From positions 62,001 to 126,000 of the forward strand of contig UCGV01000026.1 in NCBI GenBank assembly GCA_900471925.1: a stretch of DNA of 64,000 nt. Direction: 5' to 3'. This document shows, piece after piece, positions 27,884 to 35,921 of the stretch. The notes beneath the pieces are model-generated. The model did not search any database. It worked only from the letters and a program-made list of their open reading frames with translations, and had not been told where the DNA came from. The position numbers were made by a program, and so were the translations under genes. Source of the stretch: Hyphomicrobiales bacterium (GTDB lineage: Bacteria; Pseudomonadota; Alphaproteobacteria; Rhizobiales; Rhizobiaceae). How positions within the stretch are numbered: the first letter of the stretch is position 1; each line of letters opens with the position of its first letter.

Positions 27884-28233
27884 TGCGCCTTGCCGCCGGC
27901 CGGTGCGCAGCAGGCCGCGACCTCGGCGGCCGGCGCGCAGATTTCCGGATGGCCCGCGCAGCAATCTTCCATCAGGAAGCGCACGAGGCCACCCAGCGCA
28001 TCATAATTGGCCGTGTAGATGATCGAGCGGGATTCGCGCTGCTGGCTGATGAGCCCCGCCCGATCCAGCTCCTTCAGATGGAAGGATACGTTCGAGGGCG
28101 AAACCTCCAGCTCCTCGGCAATCGTGCCCGCCGCCATGCCATCAGGGCCGGCGACGACAAGCATTCGCACGATCTGCAGGCGGGTTTCCTGAGAGAGAGC
28201 GCCGAAGGACGCGAGGGCTTGACGTTCGTCCAT
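27880..28233 (-). CDS. arsR: ArsR family arsenic-responsive repressor
   Basis: 117 residues; winged helix with SPSNVSFHLKELDRAGLI as recognition region. The helix-turn-helix lacks the classical ELCVCDL metal motif; instead the C-terminus has CC followed by Cys seven residues on (DCCAGHPEIC), like the As(III) site of Acidithiobacillus ArsR, and a further pair in ACCAPAGGK. Expected to release the operator at 28236-28259 when arsenite binds. First gene of the arsR-aqpS-arsC-MFS operon. Confidence 0.93.
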   Translation of the reverse strand: MDERQALASFGALSQETRLQIVRMLVVAGPDGMAAGTIAEELEVSPSNVSFHLKELDRAGLISQQRESRSIIYTANYDALGGLVRFLMEDCCAGHPEICAPAAEVAACCAPAGGKAQ

Positions 28234-28235
28234 AA

Positions 28236-28259
28236 TTCAACAATCCTTGAAATGTTGAA
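28236..28259. promoter_or_regulatory. Putative ArsR operator
   Basis: TTCAACA (28236-28242) and TGTTGAA (28253-28259) form a perfect 7-bp inverted repeat around 10 bases, immediately upstream of the arsR ATG and between it and the divergent gene. An inner TTCAA/TTGAA pairing is also present. Position and symmetry fit an ArsR dimer site controlling both directions. Confidence 0.75.
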
Positions 28260-28275
28260 ACGAGGAATAACGCAG

Positions 28276-28800
28276 ATGAACGCGATCGACAACAGCAAAA
28301 TGCGAGACGGTGATATCGCCCTCGGCGAGTTGATGAACATCCTGTCAGGCACCAGGGATTTGCCGCTGGTGTTTCACTACGACGGCCATCCGGTGAAGCC
28401 CGGCTACCACGTCACCGAGGTCAAGGCCGGCCAGTTTTCCGCGCTCGATTGCGGCGCCAATCCGGAAGCCTGGAGCGAAATCTTCATCCAGCTTTGGGAT
28501 ATCGACGAGGACGACCGCATCCACATGCCTTCAGGCAAGTTTCACGCGATCATCCGTAAGGTAACCGAGCATGTGAAGCTCGACGATAGCGCCAAACTCA
28601 CTTTCGAAGTCAGCGACGGCGTACAGCCGATGCAGCTCTACTGCGCCTCCATGCCGACGTTTCGCGCCGGCGCCGTCCATGTCGAGCTTGCGCCGAGACC
28701 GGCAAGCTGCAAGCCGCGCGACCGCTGGCTTGCCGAACAGCAACAGGCTGAGCCTGCCGCCTGCTGCGCCCCCTCCACGACTGGAAAATGCTGCGGCTAG
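28276..28800 (+). CDS. DUF6428-like protein with Cys-rich tail, divergent from arsR
   Basis: 174 residues. The body (GELMNILSGTRDLPLVFHYDG through QPMQLYCASMPTF) resembles the DUF6428 family by recall; function unknown. The C-terminal tail ends AACCAPSTTGKCCG, two vicinal Cys pairs, closely resembling the ArsR tail AACCAPAGGK. Vicinal cysteines suit trivalent arsenic binding, so an arsenite-sequestering or chaperone role is plausible inference. Start at ATG 28276 with GAGGA nine bases before; an in-frame ATG at 28252 overlaps the operator and is less likely. Confidence 0.78.
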   Translation: MNAIDNSKMRDGDIALGELMNILSGTRDLPLVFHYDGHPVKPGYHVTEVKAGQFSALDCGANPEAWSEIFIQLWDIDEDDRIHMPSGKFHAIIRKVTEHVKLDDSAKLTFEVSDGVQPMQLYCASMPTFRAGAVHVELAPRPASCKPRDRWLAEQQQAEPAACCAPSTTGKCCG

Positions 28801-28984
28801 AGTAAAGCGATGTGCGTTTTTCGAACATGTTGTGTTCGATCATATCGGTTTCCACATTGCCGCAAAGCATGTTTCATCCCTCGCGCAGACACGATTGATA
28901 CCATCAGGGAACAACAGCGCAGACGTGACCGGCTCCGGCAGGAGCCCTTCGCGGCGCTCCCGCACGACCGCAAGAGGTGAGACC

Positions 28985-29629
28985 ATGAAGGATGAACTGC
29001 GCGCGCTGACGTCGCTCGCCGGCCCCTACCCGCCATTCGATGCCGATGCTGCGCCCGCCGAGCCGCGCGAACTCTTCTGCGCCTGGCTGCGCGATGCGAT
29101 CACCTCCGGCATTCGCGAGCCGCACGCCATGGTGCTCTCGACGACAGACGAGAACGGCGCGCCCGACGCCCGCCTTCTCATCCTGAAAAACCTGGATGCC
29201 AGGGGCTGGCACTTCGCAACGTCAGGCAATGGACCCAAGGGCCGGCAGATCGCCGTCAACCCTTACGTTGCACTGACGTTCTACTGGCCGGCCCTTGGCC
29301 GCCAGGTGCGCCTGCGCGCCACCGCCTTTCCGGCCGGCGAGCCGGAACGCGCAGCCGATTTCCGCACCCGGTCGGCCAGCGCACGCGCCGCAGCCCTCGC
29401 CGGCCGGCAGAGCGAGCCGCTCTCCTCCCGCCGCGAGCTCCATGCCGCCATCGAAGAACAGATGAGGCGCATCGAGGCAGAGCCTGATCTCGTCGCCCAG
29501 CACTGGCAGCTCTTCATCGCCATGCCGCATGAAGTGGAATTCTGGCAGGGCGCCGAAGACCGGCTGCATCATCGCCTGCTCTACCGGCGGGAAAAAGCCG
29601 GCTGGCGGCGCGAAAGCCTCTGGCCGTGA
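28985..29629 (+). CDS. Pyridoxamine 5'-phosphate oxidase family protein (PdxH-like)
   Basis: 214 residues with FMN-binding patterns PHAMVLSTTDENGAPDARL, ILKNLDARGWHFATSGNGPKG and VALTFYWPALGRQVRLRATA, and a C-terminal EFWQGAEDRLHHRLLYRR as in PdxH. Likely an FMN-dependent oxidase; canonical PLP synthase is possible, but the N-terminus differs from typical PdxH and a second pdxH elsewhere in the genome would be expected. AGAGGTGAG precedes the ATG. Confidence 0.85.
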   Translation: MKDELRALTSLAGPYPPFDADAAPAEPRELFCAWLRDAITSGIREPHAMVLSTTDENGAPDARLLILKNLDARGWHFATSGNGPKGRQIAVNPYVALTFYWPALGRQVRLRATAFPAGEPERAADFRTRSASARAAALAGRQSEPLSSRRELHAAIEEQMRRIEAEPDLVAQHWQLFIAMPHEVEFWQGAEDRLHHRLLYRREKAGWRRESLWP

Positions 29630-29705
29630 AATGGGCGAAAAAATCGGATTTTTCCGATCCCGCCCCTTGCAATCCACCCCACCGCACATCATATCCCGGC
29701 TTCAC

Positions 29706-29806
29706 CTGAAAATGAACTTGCGCTTGGTATCGACGTTGGTCGAGCCGCGTTCGAGTTCGACAGGTAAAGGGCGCTCCCCGCAAGGGTCGAGCGCCCTTTT
29801 GATTCC
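29706..29806. repeat. Two-hairpin intergenic repeat, copy A
   Basis: About 100 bases matching copy B at 31570-31667: shared blocks CTGAAA, TGCGCTTG-TATCGACG, CGTTC, CGCAAGG, GAGC and ATTCC in the same order and spacing. Contains a weak first hairpin (GTCGA/TCGAC, 29739-29761) and a strong second hairpin (29766-29799). Lies between the convergent PNPOx and GIN genes, ending about 10 bases from the GIN stop. Confidence 0.65.
29766..29799 (+). terminator. Rho-independent terminator within repeat A
   Basis: AAAGGGCGCTC and GAGCGCCCTTT form a perfect 11-bp stem followed by T on the plus strand, with A/T ends on both sides, so it can serve both convergent genes. Confidence 0.8.
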
Positions 29807-29815
29807 GGCCTGCGG

Positions 29816-30526
29816 CTACGGGATCTGCACGATCCTGCCGCTGCCCCTGATCTCGGAACGCCGCATCACCGGCCCGCCCGACAGCTCCACATTGCCGCTG
29901 CCGGAGATGGAAACATCGGCATCGGCACTCGCCGTCATCTGCGCGTCGCCGCTGCCGCGGATCGAGACCTGCGCGGATTTCGCTTCAAGCGCCTTCAGCC
30001 GTGCCGCACCCGAGCCGGCTATATCGAGATCGACGCTATCGGCACGCCCGGTGGCTGCCACATCGCCACTGCCGCGAAGGATGAGCCGCAACTGCGGCTG
30101 GGCGATCTCGGACAGGGTCAGGTCGCCGCTGCCGAGCAGTTTCCAGCTCGCAATCGCCGGCCCGGATACATTCACATCGAGCTTCGATGCAAACCAGCCG
30201 GGATCGCAATCGAGGCTCAGCCTGCCGCCATCGAGCTTCACATGAGCGAGCAGATCGGGATTGCCGCTGACGGTGATTTCCGCCGCCCCGCCCGGCCGGT
30301 AGTGCACAGAGGCCCGCAGATCGATCGTCAACCCGTCATCGCCGGCGACGAACGGCAGCACGATCTTCTCCTGGGTCAAGGCGGGCGACCCGCAGGTGGA
30401 TCGCATCGCGCCCAGCACCTGCCCCGCATCCACGAAGGAGCCACCGGAAAGCCCGATACCGAGCGTCAGGAAAACGGCTGCGCAAATCGTTCCGGCCGCA
30501 GCCACGAATGCTAACTTTCCAATCAT
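29816..30526 (-). CDS. GIN domain (DUF2807) secreted/anchored protein
   Basis: 236 residues with an N-terminal signal or anchor (KLAFVAAAGTICAAVFLTLGIGL) and a right-handed beta-helix-like GIN/DUF2807 domain rich in GSGD, GSGA and ISGSGNVELSGG repeats. Function unknown; the family forms envelope-associated adhesin-like domains. Last gene of the padR-HAAS-GIN operon. Confidence 0.86.
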   Translation of the reverse strand: MIGKLAFVAAAGTICAAVFLTLGIGLSGGSFVDAGQVLGAMRSTCGSPALTQEKIVLPFVAGDDGLTIDLRASVHYRPGGAAEITVSGNPDLLAHVKLDGGRLSLDCDPGWFASKLDVNVSGPAIASWKLLGSGDLTLSEIAQPQLRLILRGSGDVAATGRADSVDLDIAGSGAARLKALEAKSAQVSIRGSGDAQMTASADADVSISGSGNVELSGGPVMRRSEIRGSGRIVQIP

Positions 30527-30579
30527 CGTTCAGTCCCCTCTACCCTGTTGCGAATGTTCAGATATGGCAGTCGACGGCT

Positions 30580-31155
30580 TCAGCCCTGCGGGCGTGCGGC
30601 AAGGCGAAAGTGCAGCCGTGCATAATGGCCGAGCACCCGAATGCCGGCGCCAAGCCCCAGAAGCAGCAGCGCCCCGCCGCCGATGAGCACGCTCACCAGC
30701 CCGGCACCAATGCACAGGCGCGCGGCGATCTCGCTCACCGGGCCGCCGAGCTGCAGCAGGGTCGCGAAGATGATCTTGATGCCGACCACGCCGATGACCG
30801 AGAGCCCGATCGCCAGACCCAAGCCGATGACGATGGCGACGAGCAGCATCGGCAGCAGGAAAAGGATATCGACGAGCGCAAGGCCGACAAGCGCCATTGC
30901 CGCCGCCGCCAGGTTCGTCAGGCTCCAATGCGCCTCCAAACGGCGCAATCCCACCTCGGCCCGCATTTCCCGGGCGATTCTCGAGGGATCGCCAAGGGCG
31001 GCCGCAACCTCCTCCTCGCTGCGTCCGGCAGCGGCGGATTCGGCAAAATGGGCCGCATAATCGCCGACGATCTCTTCGATCTCCTGCGGCGGCAGCCCGG
31101 CAAGCCCCTGTCTCAGCTTTTGCAGAAAGGCATCTCTTGATATCGTGGAGGTCAT
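30580..31155 (-). CDS. HAAS domain (DUF1700) membrane protein
   Basis: 191 residues. The N-terminal ~75 residues form the HAAS signalling domain (FLQKLRQGLAGLPPQEIEEI, AALGDPSRIAREM), followed by four hydrophobic helices. HAAS proteins are commonly encoded next to PadR regulators and are thought to sense membrane state. Its ATG overlaps the padR stop by four bases. Confidence 0.9.
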   Translation of the reverse strand: MTSTISRDAFLQKLRQGLAGLPPQEIEEIVGDYAAHFAESAAAGRSEEEVAAALGDPSRIAREMRAEVGLRRLEAHWSLTNLAAAAMALVGLALVDILFLLPMLLVAIVIGLGLAIGLSVIGVVGIKIIFATLLQLGGPVSEIAARLCIGAGLVSVLIGGGALLLLGLGAGIRVLGHYARLHFRLAARPQG

Positions 31156-31478
31156 GGCAAATCCCTGAGAAGTGTATCGACCGCCTGCGCAAAGCTGCGC
31201 CAGTCACGGCGATGGGCCTCGAATATCGTTTGGCCGAGCGGCGTCAGCCGGTAGTATTTGCGCGGCGGCCCGCTGCTGGATTCCACAATGCGCGTCGCCA
31301 CCAGCCCGTCATTCTGCATGCGCCGCATCAGCGGATAGATCGTCCCTTCCCCCATGCCCACCGCCTCCACCAGCGTACTGGCAATTTCGTAGCCGTAGCT
31401 CTCGCCGCGCGAGAGCACGGCCAGCACGCAGAGATCGAGAGCGCCCTTTCTGAGCTGAACTTGGATCGAGTCTGTCAT
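31152..31478 (-). CDS. PadR family transcriptional regulator
   Basis: 108 residues: QLRKGALDLCVLAVLSRGESYGYEIA, MGEGTIYPLMRRMQNDGLVA and PRKYYRLTPLG are the canonical PadR winged-helix motifs. Start at ATG 31478 after GGAGGTG. Short PadR-s2 type; represses its own operon in related systems, and the palindrome at 31494-31520 is the likely site. Confidence 0.92.
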   Translation of the reverse strand: MTDSIQVQLRKGALDLCVLAVLSRGESYGYEIASTLVEAVGMGEGTIYPLMRRMQNDGLVATRIVESSSGPPRKYYRLTPLGQTIFEAHRRDWRSFAQAVDTLLRDLP

Positions 31479-31493
31479 CGGCACCTCCGGTCT

Positions 31494-31520
31494 ACAGATT
31501 AGATATAACAAGCTATCTGT
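31494..31520. promoter_or_regulatory. Putative PadR operator
   Basis: ACAGAT (31494-31499) and ATCTGT (31515-31520) are inverted, with a nested AGATA/TATCT pair, in an A/T-rich stretch 16 bases upstream of the padR start. Confidence 0.55.
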
Positions 31521-31569
31521 TTATGCAAGGTACCGGCATAGTTTTCGGAGCTGACCAATTGCGGCCCAT

Positions 31570-31667
31570 CTGAAATCGAGGTTGCGCTTGTTATCGACGC
31601 CGTCAGAACGACGTTCTGGCGTCAGGGAACTGGGGTGCCCGCAAGGATGGAGCACCCCTTCAATTCC
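31570..31667. repeat. Two-hairpin intergenic repeat, copy B
   Basis: Same element as 29706-29806 and same orientation. First hairpin 31596-31623 (CAGAAC/GTTCTG extended by GACGC/GCGTC); second hairpin 31632-31658 (GGGGTGC/GCACCCC) with the same CCGCAAGGxTxGAGC loop region. It ends about 17 bases from the stop of the minus-strand TetR gene and may act as its terminator. Confidence 0.65.
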
Positions 31668-31684
31668 AAGGAGTTAATGCATGT

Positions 31685-32368
31685 TCAGGCGTAGTCAGTG
31701 CCTGCCAGTGCCGCCGTCACGCCCCGGCTTGCCTGATCGACGAGATCGAGAAATACCGCCTTCGCCCTGCCCGTATCGCGGCTCTGCCGGAAAGCGTTGT
31801 GCGCCTCGATGAAGGCCACGCTCCAACCCGCAAGCAGCATCGCGGCCGCAAGCCTGACCTTGGGATCGTCGGGCCGCTGCCCCACGCTTTCGGCAAGCGC
31901 CACCGCCAGTTCACCGCCAATCTCGTCGCGGATCGCGCGCGCCCTCGCCTTCAGCGTCTCGCTGTTTTCCACCGTCTCGATGAAACCCCGGCTTGCCGCC
32001 GAAAACTGGAGATAGGGCGTCTGCTCCCGAACGAGCCGGTGCGCCAGCAGCCGCAATGTCTCGATTGGCGAAACATCCGCATCCCGCTGCCGTAGCGCCT
32101 GCCACAGGGTCTCGCGCGCCTCGGTGTCGCGATCGAAGAACATATCCTCCTTGCGGGGGAAATGGTTGAATACCGTCATGCGCCCGACATCGGCGGCCGC
32201 CGCGATCTCATCCACCGTCACATTCTCGAAGCCTCGCTCGAAAAACAGCCGGTCGGCCGCAAGCGAGATGGCGCGGCGCGTGGCGAGACGCTTGCGCGAG
32301 CGGCGGTCCAGCGGTTCCGCGTCTGCGGGCTCTGCGTCGGGTTCTGTCTTGTCTTGTGGCTTCGGCAT
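31685..32368 (-). CDS. TetR family transcriptional regulator (for the divergent MFS pump)
   Basis: 227 residues; TetR helix-turn-helix at ERGFENVTVDEIAAAADVGRMTVFNHF and a ligand-binding C-terminus. The ATG at 32368 follows the operator TGTACTGAGTACA. Divergent from the TetA-like MFS gene, which it presumably represses. Confidence 0.91.
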   Translation of the reverse strand: MPKPQDKTEPDAEPADAEPLDRRSRKRLATRRAISLAADRLFFERGFENVTVDEIAAAADVGRMTVFNHFPRKEDMFFDRDTEARETLWQALRQRDADVSPIETLRLLAHRLVREQTPYLQFSAASRGFIETVENSETLKARARAIRDEIGGELAVALAESVGQRPDDPKVRLAAAMLLAGWSVAFIEAHNAFRQSRDTGRAKAVFLDLVDQASRGVTAALAGTDYA

Positions 32369-32391
32369 GGCGCCGAGACTAGCAGGATTCA

Positions 32392-32452
32392 TGTACTGAG
32401 TACACCTAGCTTGACAGATAGCGGCGACGGCAATATTACTATACTCAGTACA
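32392..32452. promoter_or_regulatory. Paired TetR operators and divergent promoter
   Basis: TGTACTGAGTACA (32392-32404) is an inverted repeat; TATACTCAGTACA (32440-32452) is the same sequence on the other strand with one change. A TTGACA (32411-32416) between them could be a -35 box for the pump gene. The arrangement would let one regulator shut both genes. Confidence 0.72.
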
Positions 32453-32604
32453 CATTTATACGAAGTACCGAAATCGACCGACCCTGCCACCGTGGAAGCG
32501 CCCCTGAACCGGGCTAGCGGCCGCGAACGGCGTCGCATTGCCCTCAACCAGCCCCGGCAGGACGCGCTTCATCGCCGCGCCGCCCCATTCCCATGAGGCC
32601 ACCC

Positions 32605-33831
32605 ATGAACAGGCTCACCATGAACAAACCCCTCATCGTCATCTTCACCGCCATCTGCCTCGATGCCATCGGCATCGGCCTGATCTTCCCCATCCTGCCG
32701 CGCCTTCTTCAGGAGGTGATGCACACGGATGATATCGCGCCCGCCATCGGCATCATGACGGCGCTCTACGCCGCCATGCAATTCGTCTTCGCCCCCATGC
32801 TCGGCGCGCTCAGCGACAGTATCGGCCGGCGCCCCGTGCTCCTGATCTCGCTTGCCGGCGCCGCCATCAACTATGTCATCATGGCCTTCGCGCCATCGCT
32901 CTGGATGCTGCTCCTCGGCCGCGCCATCGCCGGCCTCACCAGCGCCAACATGTCGGTCGCCTCGGCCTATATCACCGACATTTCGCCGGAAGATCAGCGC
33001 GCCCGCCGCTTCGGCCTGTTCAATGCCATGTTCGGCGCGGGCTTCATCATCGGCCCTGTGCTCGGCGGCATTCTCGGCGATCACTGGCTGCGCCTGCCCT
33101 TCATCGCCGCCGCCACGCTGAACGCCGCAAACCTGCTGCTCGCCTTCTTCGTGCTGCCGGAATCCCGCAAGATTGAATCGCGCACGCCCTCAAAGCAGAG
33201 GATCAACCTCGCCACCCTCAATCCGCTCGCACCGTTCAAACGGCTCGTCTCGATGAAAGCACTGCTGCCGATCGTACCGGTCTATTTTGTCTTCAGCGCC
33301 GCCGGCGAATCCTACGGCACCTGCTGGGCACTCTGGGGCTTCGATACTTTCGGCTGGAACGGCGTCGCCATCGGCCTGTCGCTCGGCGCCTTCGGCATCT
33401 CCCAGACCCTCTGCCAAGCCTTCCTGCCCGGCCCCGCCACCCGCCTGCTCGGCGAACGCTGGTCGGTACTGGCAGGCATCGCCGCCGCCTGCCTCGCCCT
33501 CACAGTCATGGCCTTCGCAAGCGAGGGCTGGATGATCTTCGCCATCATGCCCATCTTCACCCTCGTCGGCATCGGCAACCCCGCCTTCCAGGCCCTCGCC
33601 ACCCGCAAGGTCACTTCCGACCGGCAGGGCGAGCTACAGGGCCTGCTCGCCTCCACCATCAGCCTCGCCTCCATCATCGCGCCGCTGGGCTTCTCATCGC
33701 TCTATTTCGTGACGCGACAGGATTGGCCGGGCGCCATCTGGCTATCGGTGATCGTGCTTTATGCGGTTGCAGTGCCGTTGGTGCTGATGAGCACGAAAAG
33801 CGCTGGTATCGCAGAGACTGCAAGGGCATAG
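32605..33831 (+). CDS. MFS transporter, TCR/Tet (TetA-like) family
   Basis: 408 residues, 12 helices; TetA-type opening CLDAIGIGLIFPILPRLL, motif A GALSDSIGRRPVLL and motif C-like GPVLGGILGDHW. Exports a drug-like compound by proton antiport; tetracycline is not proven. Start at ATG 32605, eight bases after GAGG. Partner of the divergent TetR gene. Confidence 0.9.
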   Translation: MNRLTMNKPLIVIFTAICLDAIGIGLIFPILPRLLQEVMHTDDIAPAIGIMTALYAAMQFVFAPMLGALSDSIGRRPVLLISLAGAAINYVIMAFAPSLWMLLLGRAIAGLTSANMSVASAYITDISPEDQRARRFGLFNAMFGAGFIIGPVLGGILGDHWLRLPFIAAATLNAANLLLAFFVLPESRKIESRTPSKQRINLATLNPLAPFKRLVSMKALLPIVPVYFVFSAAGESYGTCWALWGFDTFGWNGVAIGLSLGAFGISQTLCQAFLPGPATRLLGERWSVLAGIAAACLALTVMAFASEGWMIFAIMPIFTLVGIGNPAFQALATRKVTSDRQGELQGLLASTISLASIIAPLGFSSLYFVTRQDWPGAIWLSVIVLYAVAVPLVLMSTKSAGIAETARA

Positions 33832-33913
33832 GACTGGCCGCTTCCGGCCCATTGCGGTCATTACACCTGCCGCAAAGGCCGACCACCGTTGCCGAATTTG
33901 GCCATTCGGCAAA

Positions 33914-34714
33914 TCAGCTCGCGAAGTAGCGCGTTGGCGTTGTGCCCAATGCCTTCTTGAACATGACGATAAATGCGGTAGCGGATTCATATCCCAAGTC
34001 GCTCGACACCCTCTGGACCGACGCGCCGCTGGCCAGTTCGCGCAACGCGATGACCAGGTGCAGTTGCCGCCGCCATCGGCCGAAGGTCAGTCCCGTTTCC
34101 TGGATCATCAGCCGCTTCAAGGATCGCTCACTCATGGCAACGTGTGCCGCCCAATCGACCAGGGTGCGACGGTCGCTCGGATCCGCCATCAGGGCAGCGG
34201 TAATCGCGGCGATTTTGGGATGGCTGGACGCGGGCAAGTCCAGCCCCTGTATCGGCATTTGCGCAAGTTCATCCAGCAAGACCCGCACCATACGGCCGAT
34301 ATGGTCGTCCAGAGCAGAATTTACGGGTACATCCGCCAGTCGGAGGATCATCTCGCGGAGCATCGGCGACACAGACAGAGTGCAGCACCGCGCCGGCAGC
34401 TTGGCCGCTTCGGGTTGAACGAACAGATAGGACAGCCGTGCGTTTGATGTGACCTGGTTGCTGTGGGGCACGCCGCCGGGTATCCAGATCCCGCAGTCGG
34501 GCGGGACAATCCAGATGCCATTCTCCGTCCTGCATGTGACGGCACCGTGCAGAGCCAAGATGAGCTGCCCTTCCTTGTGCTGGTGCCGGGGCACTTCAGC
34601 CTCATAGTCACTGAAGTCGAGGCGGAGGGCGACGGCCGGGCGATCTGACCAGTCAGGATCAATGTCGTCGTAGCAGGAACGCAGTTTTGCGGATTGGCCC
34701 GATTTCGAGATCAT
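33914..34714 (-). CDS. AraC family transcriptional regulator with N-terminal cupin
   Basis: 266 residues: cupin-like sensor (PRHQHKEGQLILALHG, IWIPGGVPHSNQV) and C-terminal double helix-turn-helix (VAMSERSLKRLMIQETGLTFGRWRRQL and SSDLGYESATAFIVMFKKALG). Divergent from an NmrA-family gene 75 bases away, its probable target. Confidence 0.92.
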   Translation of the reverse strand: MISKSGQSAKLRSCYDDIDPDWSDRPAVALRLDFSDYEAEVPRHQHKEGQLILALHGAVTCRTENGIWIVPPDCGIWIPGGVPHSNQVTSNARLSYLFVQPEAAKLPARCCTLSVSPMLREMILRLADVPVNSALDDHIGRMVRVLLDELAQMPIQGLDLPASSHPKIAAITAALMADPSDRRTLVDWAAHVAMSERSLKRLMIQETGLTFGRWRRQLHLVIALRELASGASVQRVSSDLGYESATAFIVMFKKALGTTPTRYFAS

Positions 34715-34789
34715 TTGGCATTATCTCCAAATTCGTACGGGGCAGCAATAGTCTACTACCGGGTGATCAACAACCGAAAGGAGACTGTC

Positions 34790-35731
34790 ATGCGAATTTC
34801 TGTCGTCGGCGCCACGGGACGAGTTGGCGCCAAGCTGACCCGGAACCTGCTGAGATCAGGGCATCAGGTCAGAGCGTTGTCCAGAGGTGGCCCAGCCCTT
34901 GACGCACTCGTAGAACTCGGAGCAGAGCCATTCCTGGGAAGCTTTGACACAGGAGCGGGAGACCTTGACCAATTTTTCCAGGATGCAGATGCCGCGTTCC
35001 TGATGGTGAAGACCGACTGGAACAACATCCAGGGACACTACCCCGCTGTTGCCCAGCGCTTCGTCGATGCGCTCGAAAAATCCTCCGTCAAACTGGCCGT
35101 AAGCTTGACGGCCATGGGTTCTGACGTGAAGGGGAAAACGGGTCATTTCGAGTGCTTCAACGATCTGGACGAAAAGCTCAACGAACTCGGCAATATCGAT
35201 CTGGTCCACCTGCGCGCCGGCTGGTTCATGGATGACGTGTCGGCGTGGACGCGGCCGGTTGCCAAATACGGCCGAATTGCCTGGTTCTGCAAACCTGATT
35301 TGAAGATGCCCTGGGTGGCGACCGATGACATCGCATGGCTGGCAGCGAAGGAATTGACCAATCCGACGGGCAGACACCGAGCCTATCTCGAAGTCGGCTC
35401 GGAGGATGTCTCGATGAACGAACTGGCCGTGATCATTGGCAAGGAGATCGGCAGGCCGGTGGAGTACCGATACATCGAGACGACCCGCAAAGACGTGGAA
35501 GCTGAATTTCTGGCGCGGTTCGGGACGCCGGAGAAATGGCAGGACGACACCCTGAGCGCTGACGCTTTGAACAATGGCATCGTAAAGTTCCACGGGCAGC
35601 ACGAGGATCGTCCAAAATTGCCCACGACGATGCAGATGTTCATTGGTGATCTATGGAAGCGGCGCTACTTGCAGGCGGTCAGAGCGGAAGACGAACGAGA
35701 GACGTTTTTCATGTGGGCCGCTAAAGACTAG
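34790..35731 (+). CDS. NmrA-family NAD(P)-binding protein
   Basis: 313 residues with Rossmann motif VVGATGRVGAKLTRNLL and an atypical SDR layout (no YxxxK catalytic pair evident). Such proteins act as redox-sensing regulators or quinone/isoflavone-type reductases. AAAGGAGA lies just before the ATG. Composition is slightly less GC-biased than flanking genes. Confidence 0.87.
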   Translation: MRISVVGATGRVGAKLTRNLLRSGHQVRALSRGGPALDALVELGAEPFLGSFDTGAGDLDQFFQDADAAFLMVKTDWNNIQGHYPAVAQRFVDALEKSSVKLAVSLTAMGSDVKGKTGHFECFNDLDEKLNELGNIDLVHLRAGWFMDDVSAWTRPVAKYGRIAWFCKPDLKMPWVATDDIAWLAAKELTNPTGRHRAYLEVGSEDVSMNELAVIIGKEIGRPVEYRYIETTRKDVEAEFLARFGTPEKWQDDTLSADALNNGIVKFHGQHEDRPKLPTTMQMFIGDLWKRRYLQAVRAEDERETFFMWAAKD

Positions 35732-35786
35732 CTGGAGGTCATGCTGGTTTTTGAACCCTCCCAGCAATCTCGAGTCTTCATTGGAC

Positions 35787-35815
35787 GCTACCGCAAACCA
35801 TTAAATTGCGGTAGC
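35787..35815 (+). terminator. Hairpin after the NmrA-family gene
   Basis: GCTACCGCAA and TTGCGGTAGC form a perfect 10-bp stem with a 9-base A/T-rich loop, about 55 bases after the stop. No long T run. Confidence 0.6.
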
Positions 35816-35893
35816 TGATGACCGCAATTGGCGCATATCCGCCATCACAGCCCGGCCATGCCCGTTTGTGAAAAGGCCCGCGCCCACCCATCT

Positions 35894-35912
35894 CAAGGGT
35901 GATGCACCCTTG
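35894..35912 (-). terminator. Hairpin after serA
   Basis: CAAGGGTG and CACCCTTG pair around a 3-base loop, 9 bases beyond the serA stop. Strong compact stem, no clear T run. Confidence 0.5.
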
Positions 35913-35921
35913 CTCAATCCC

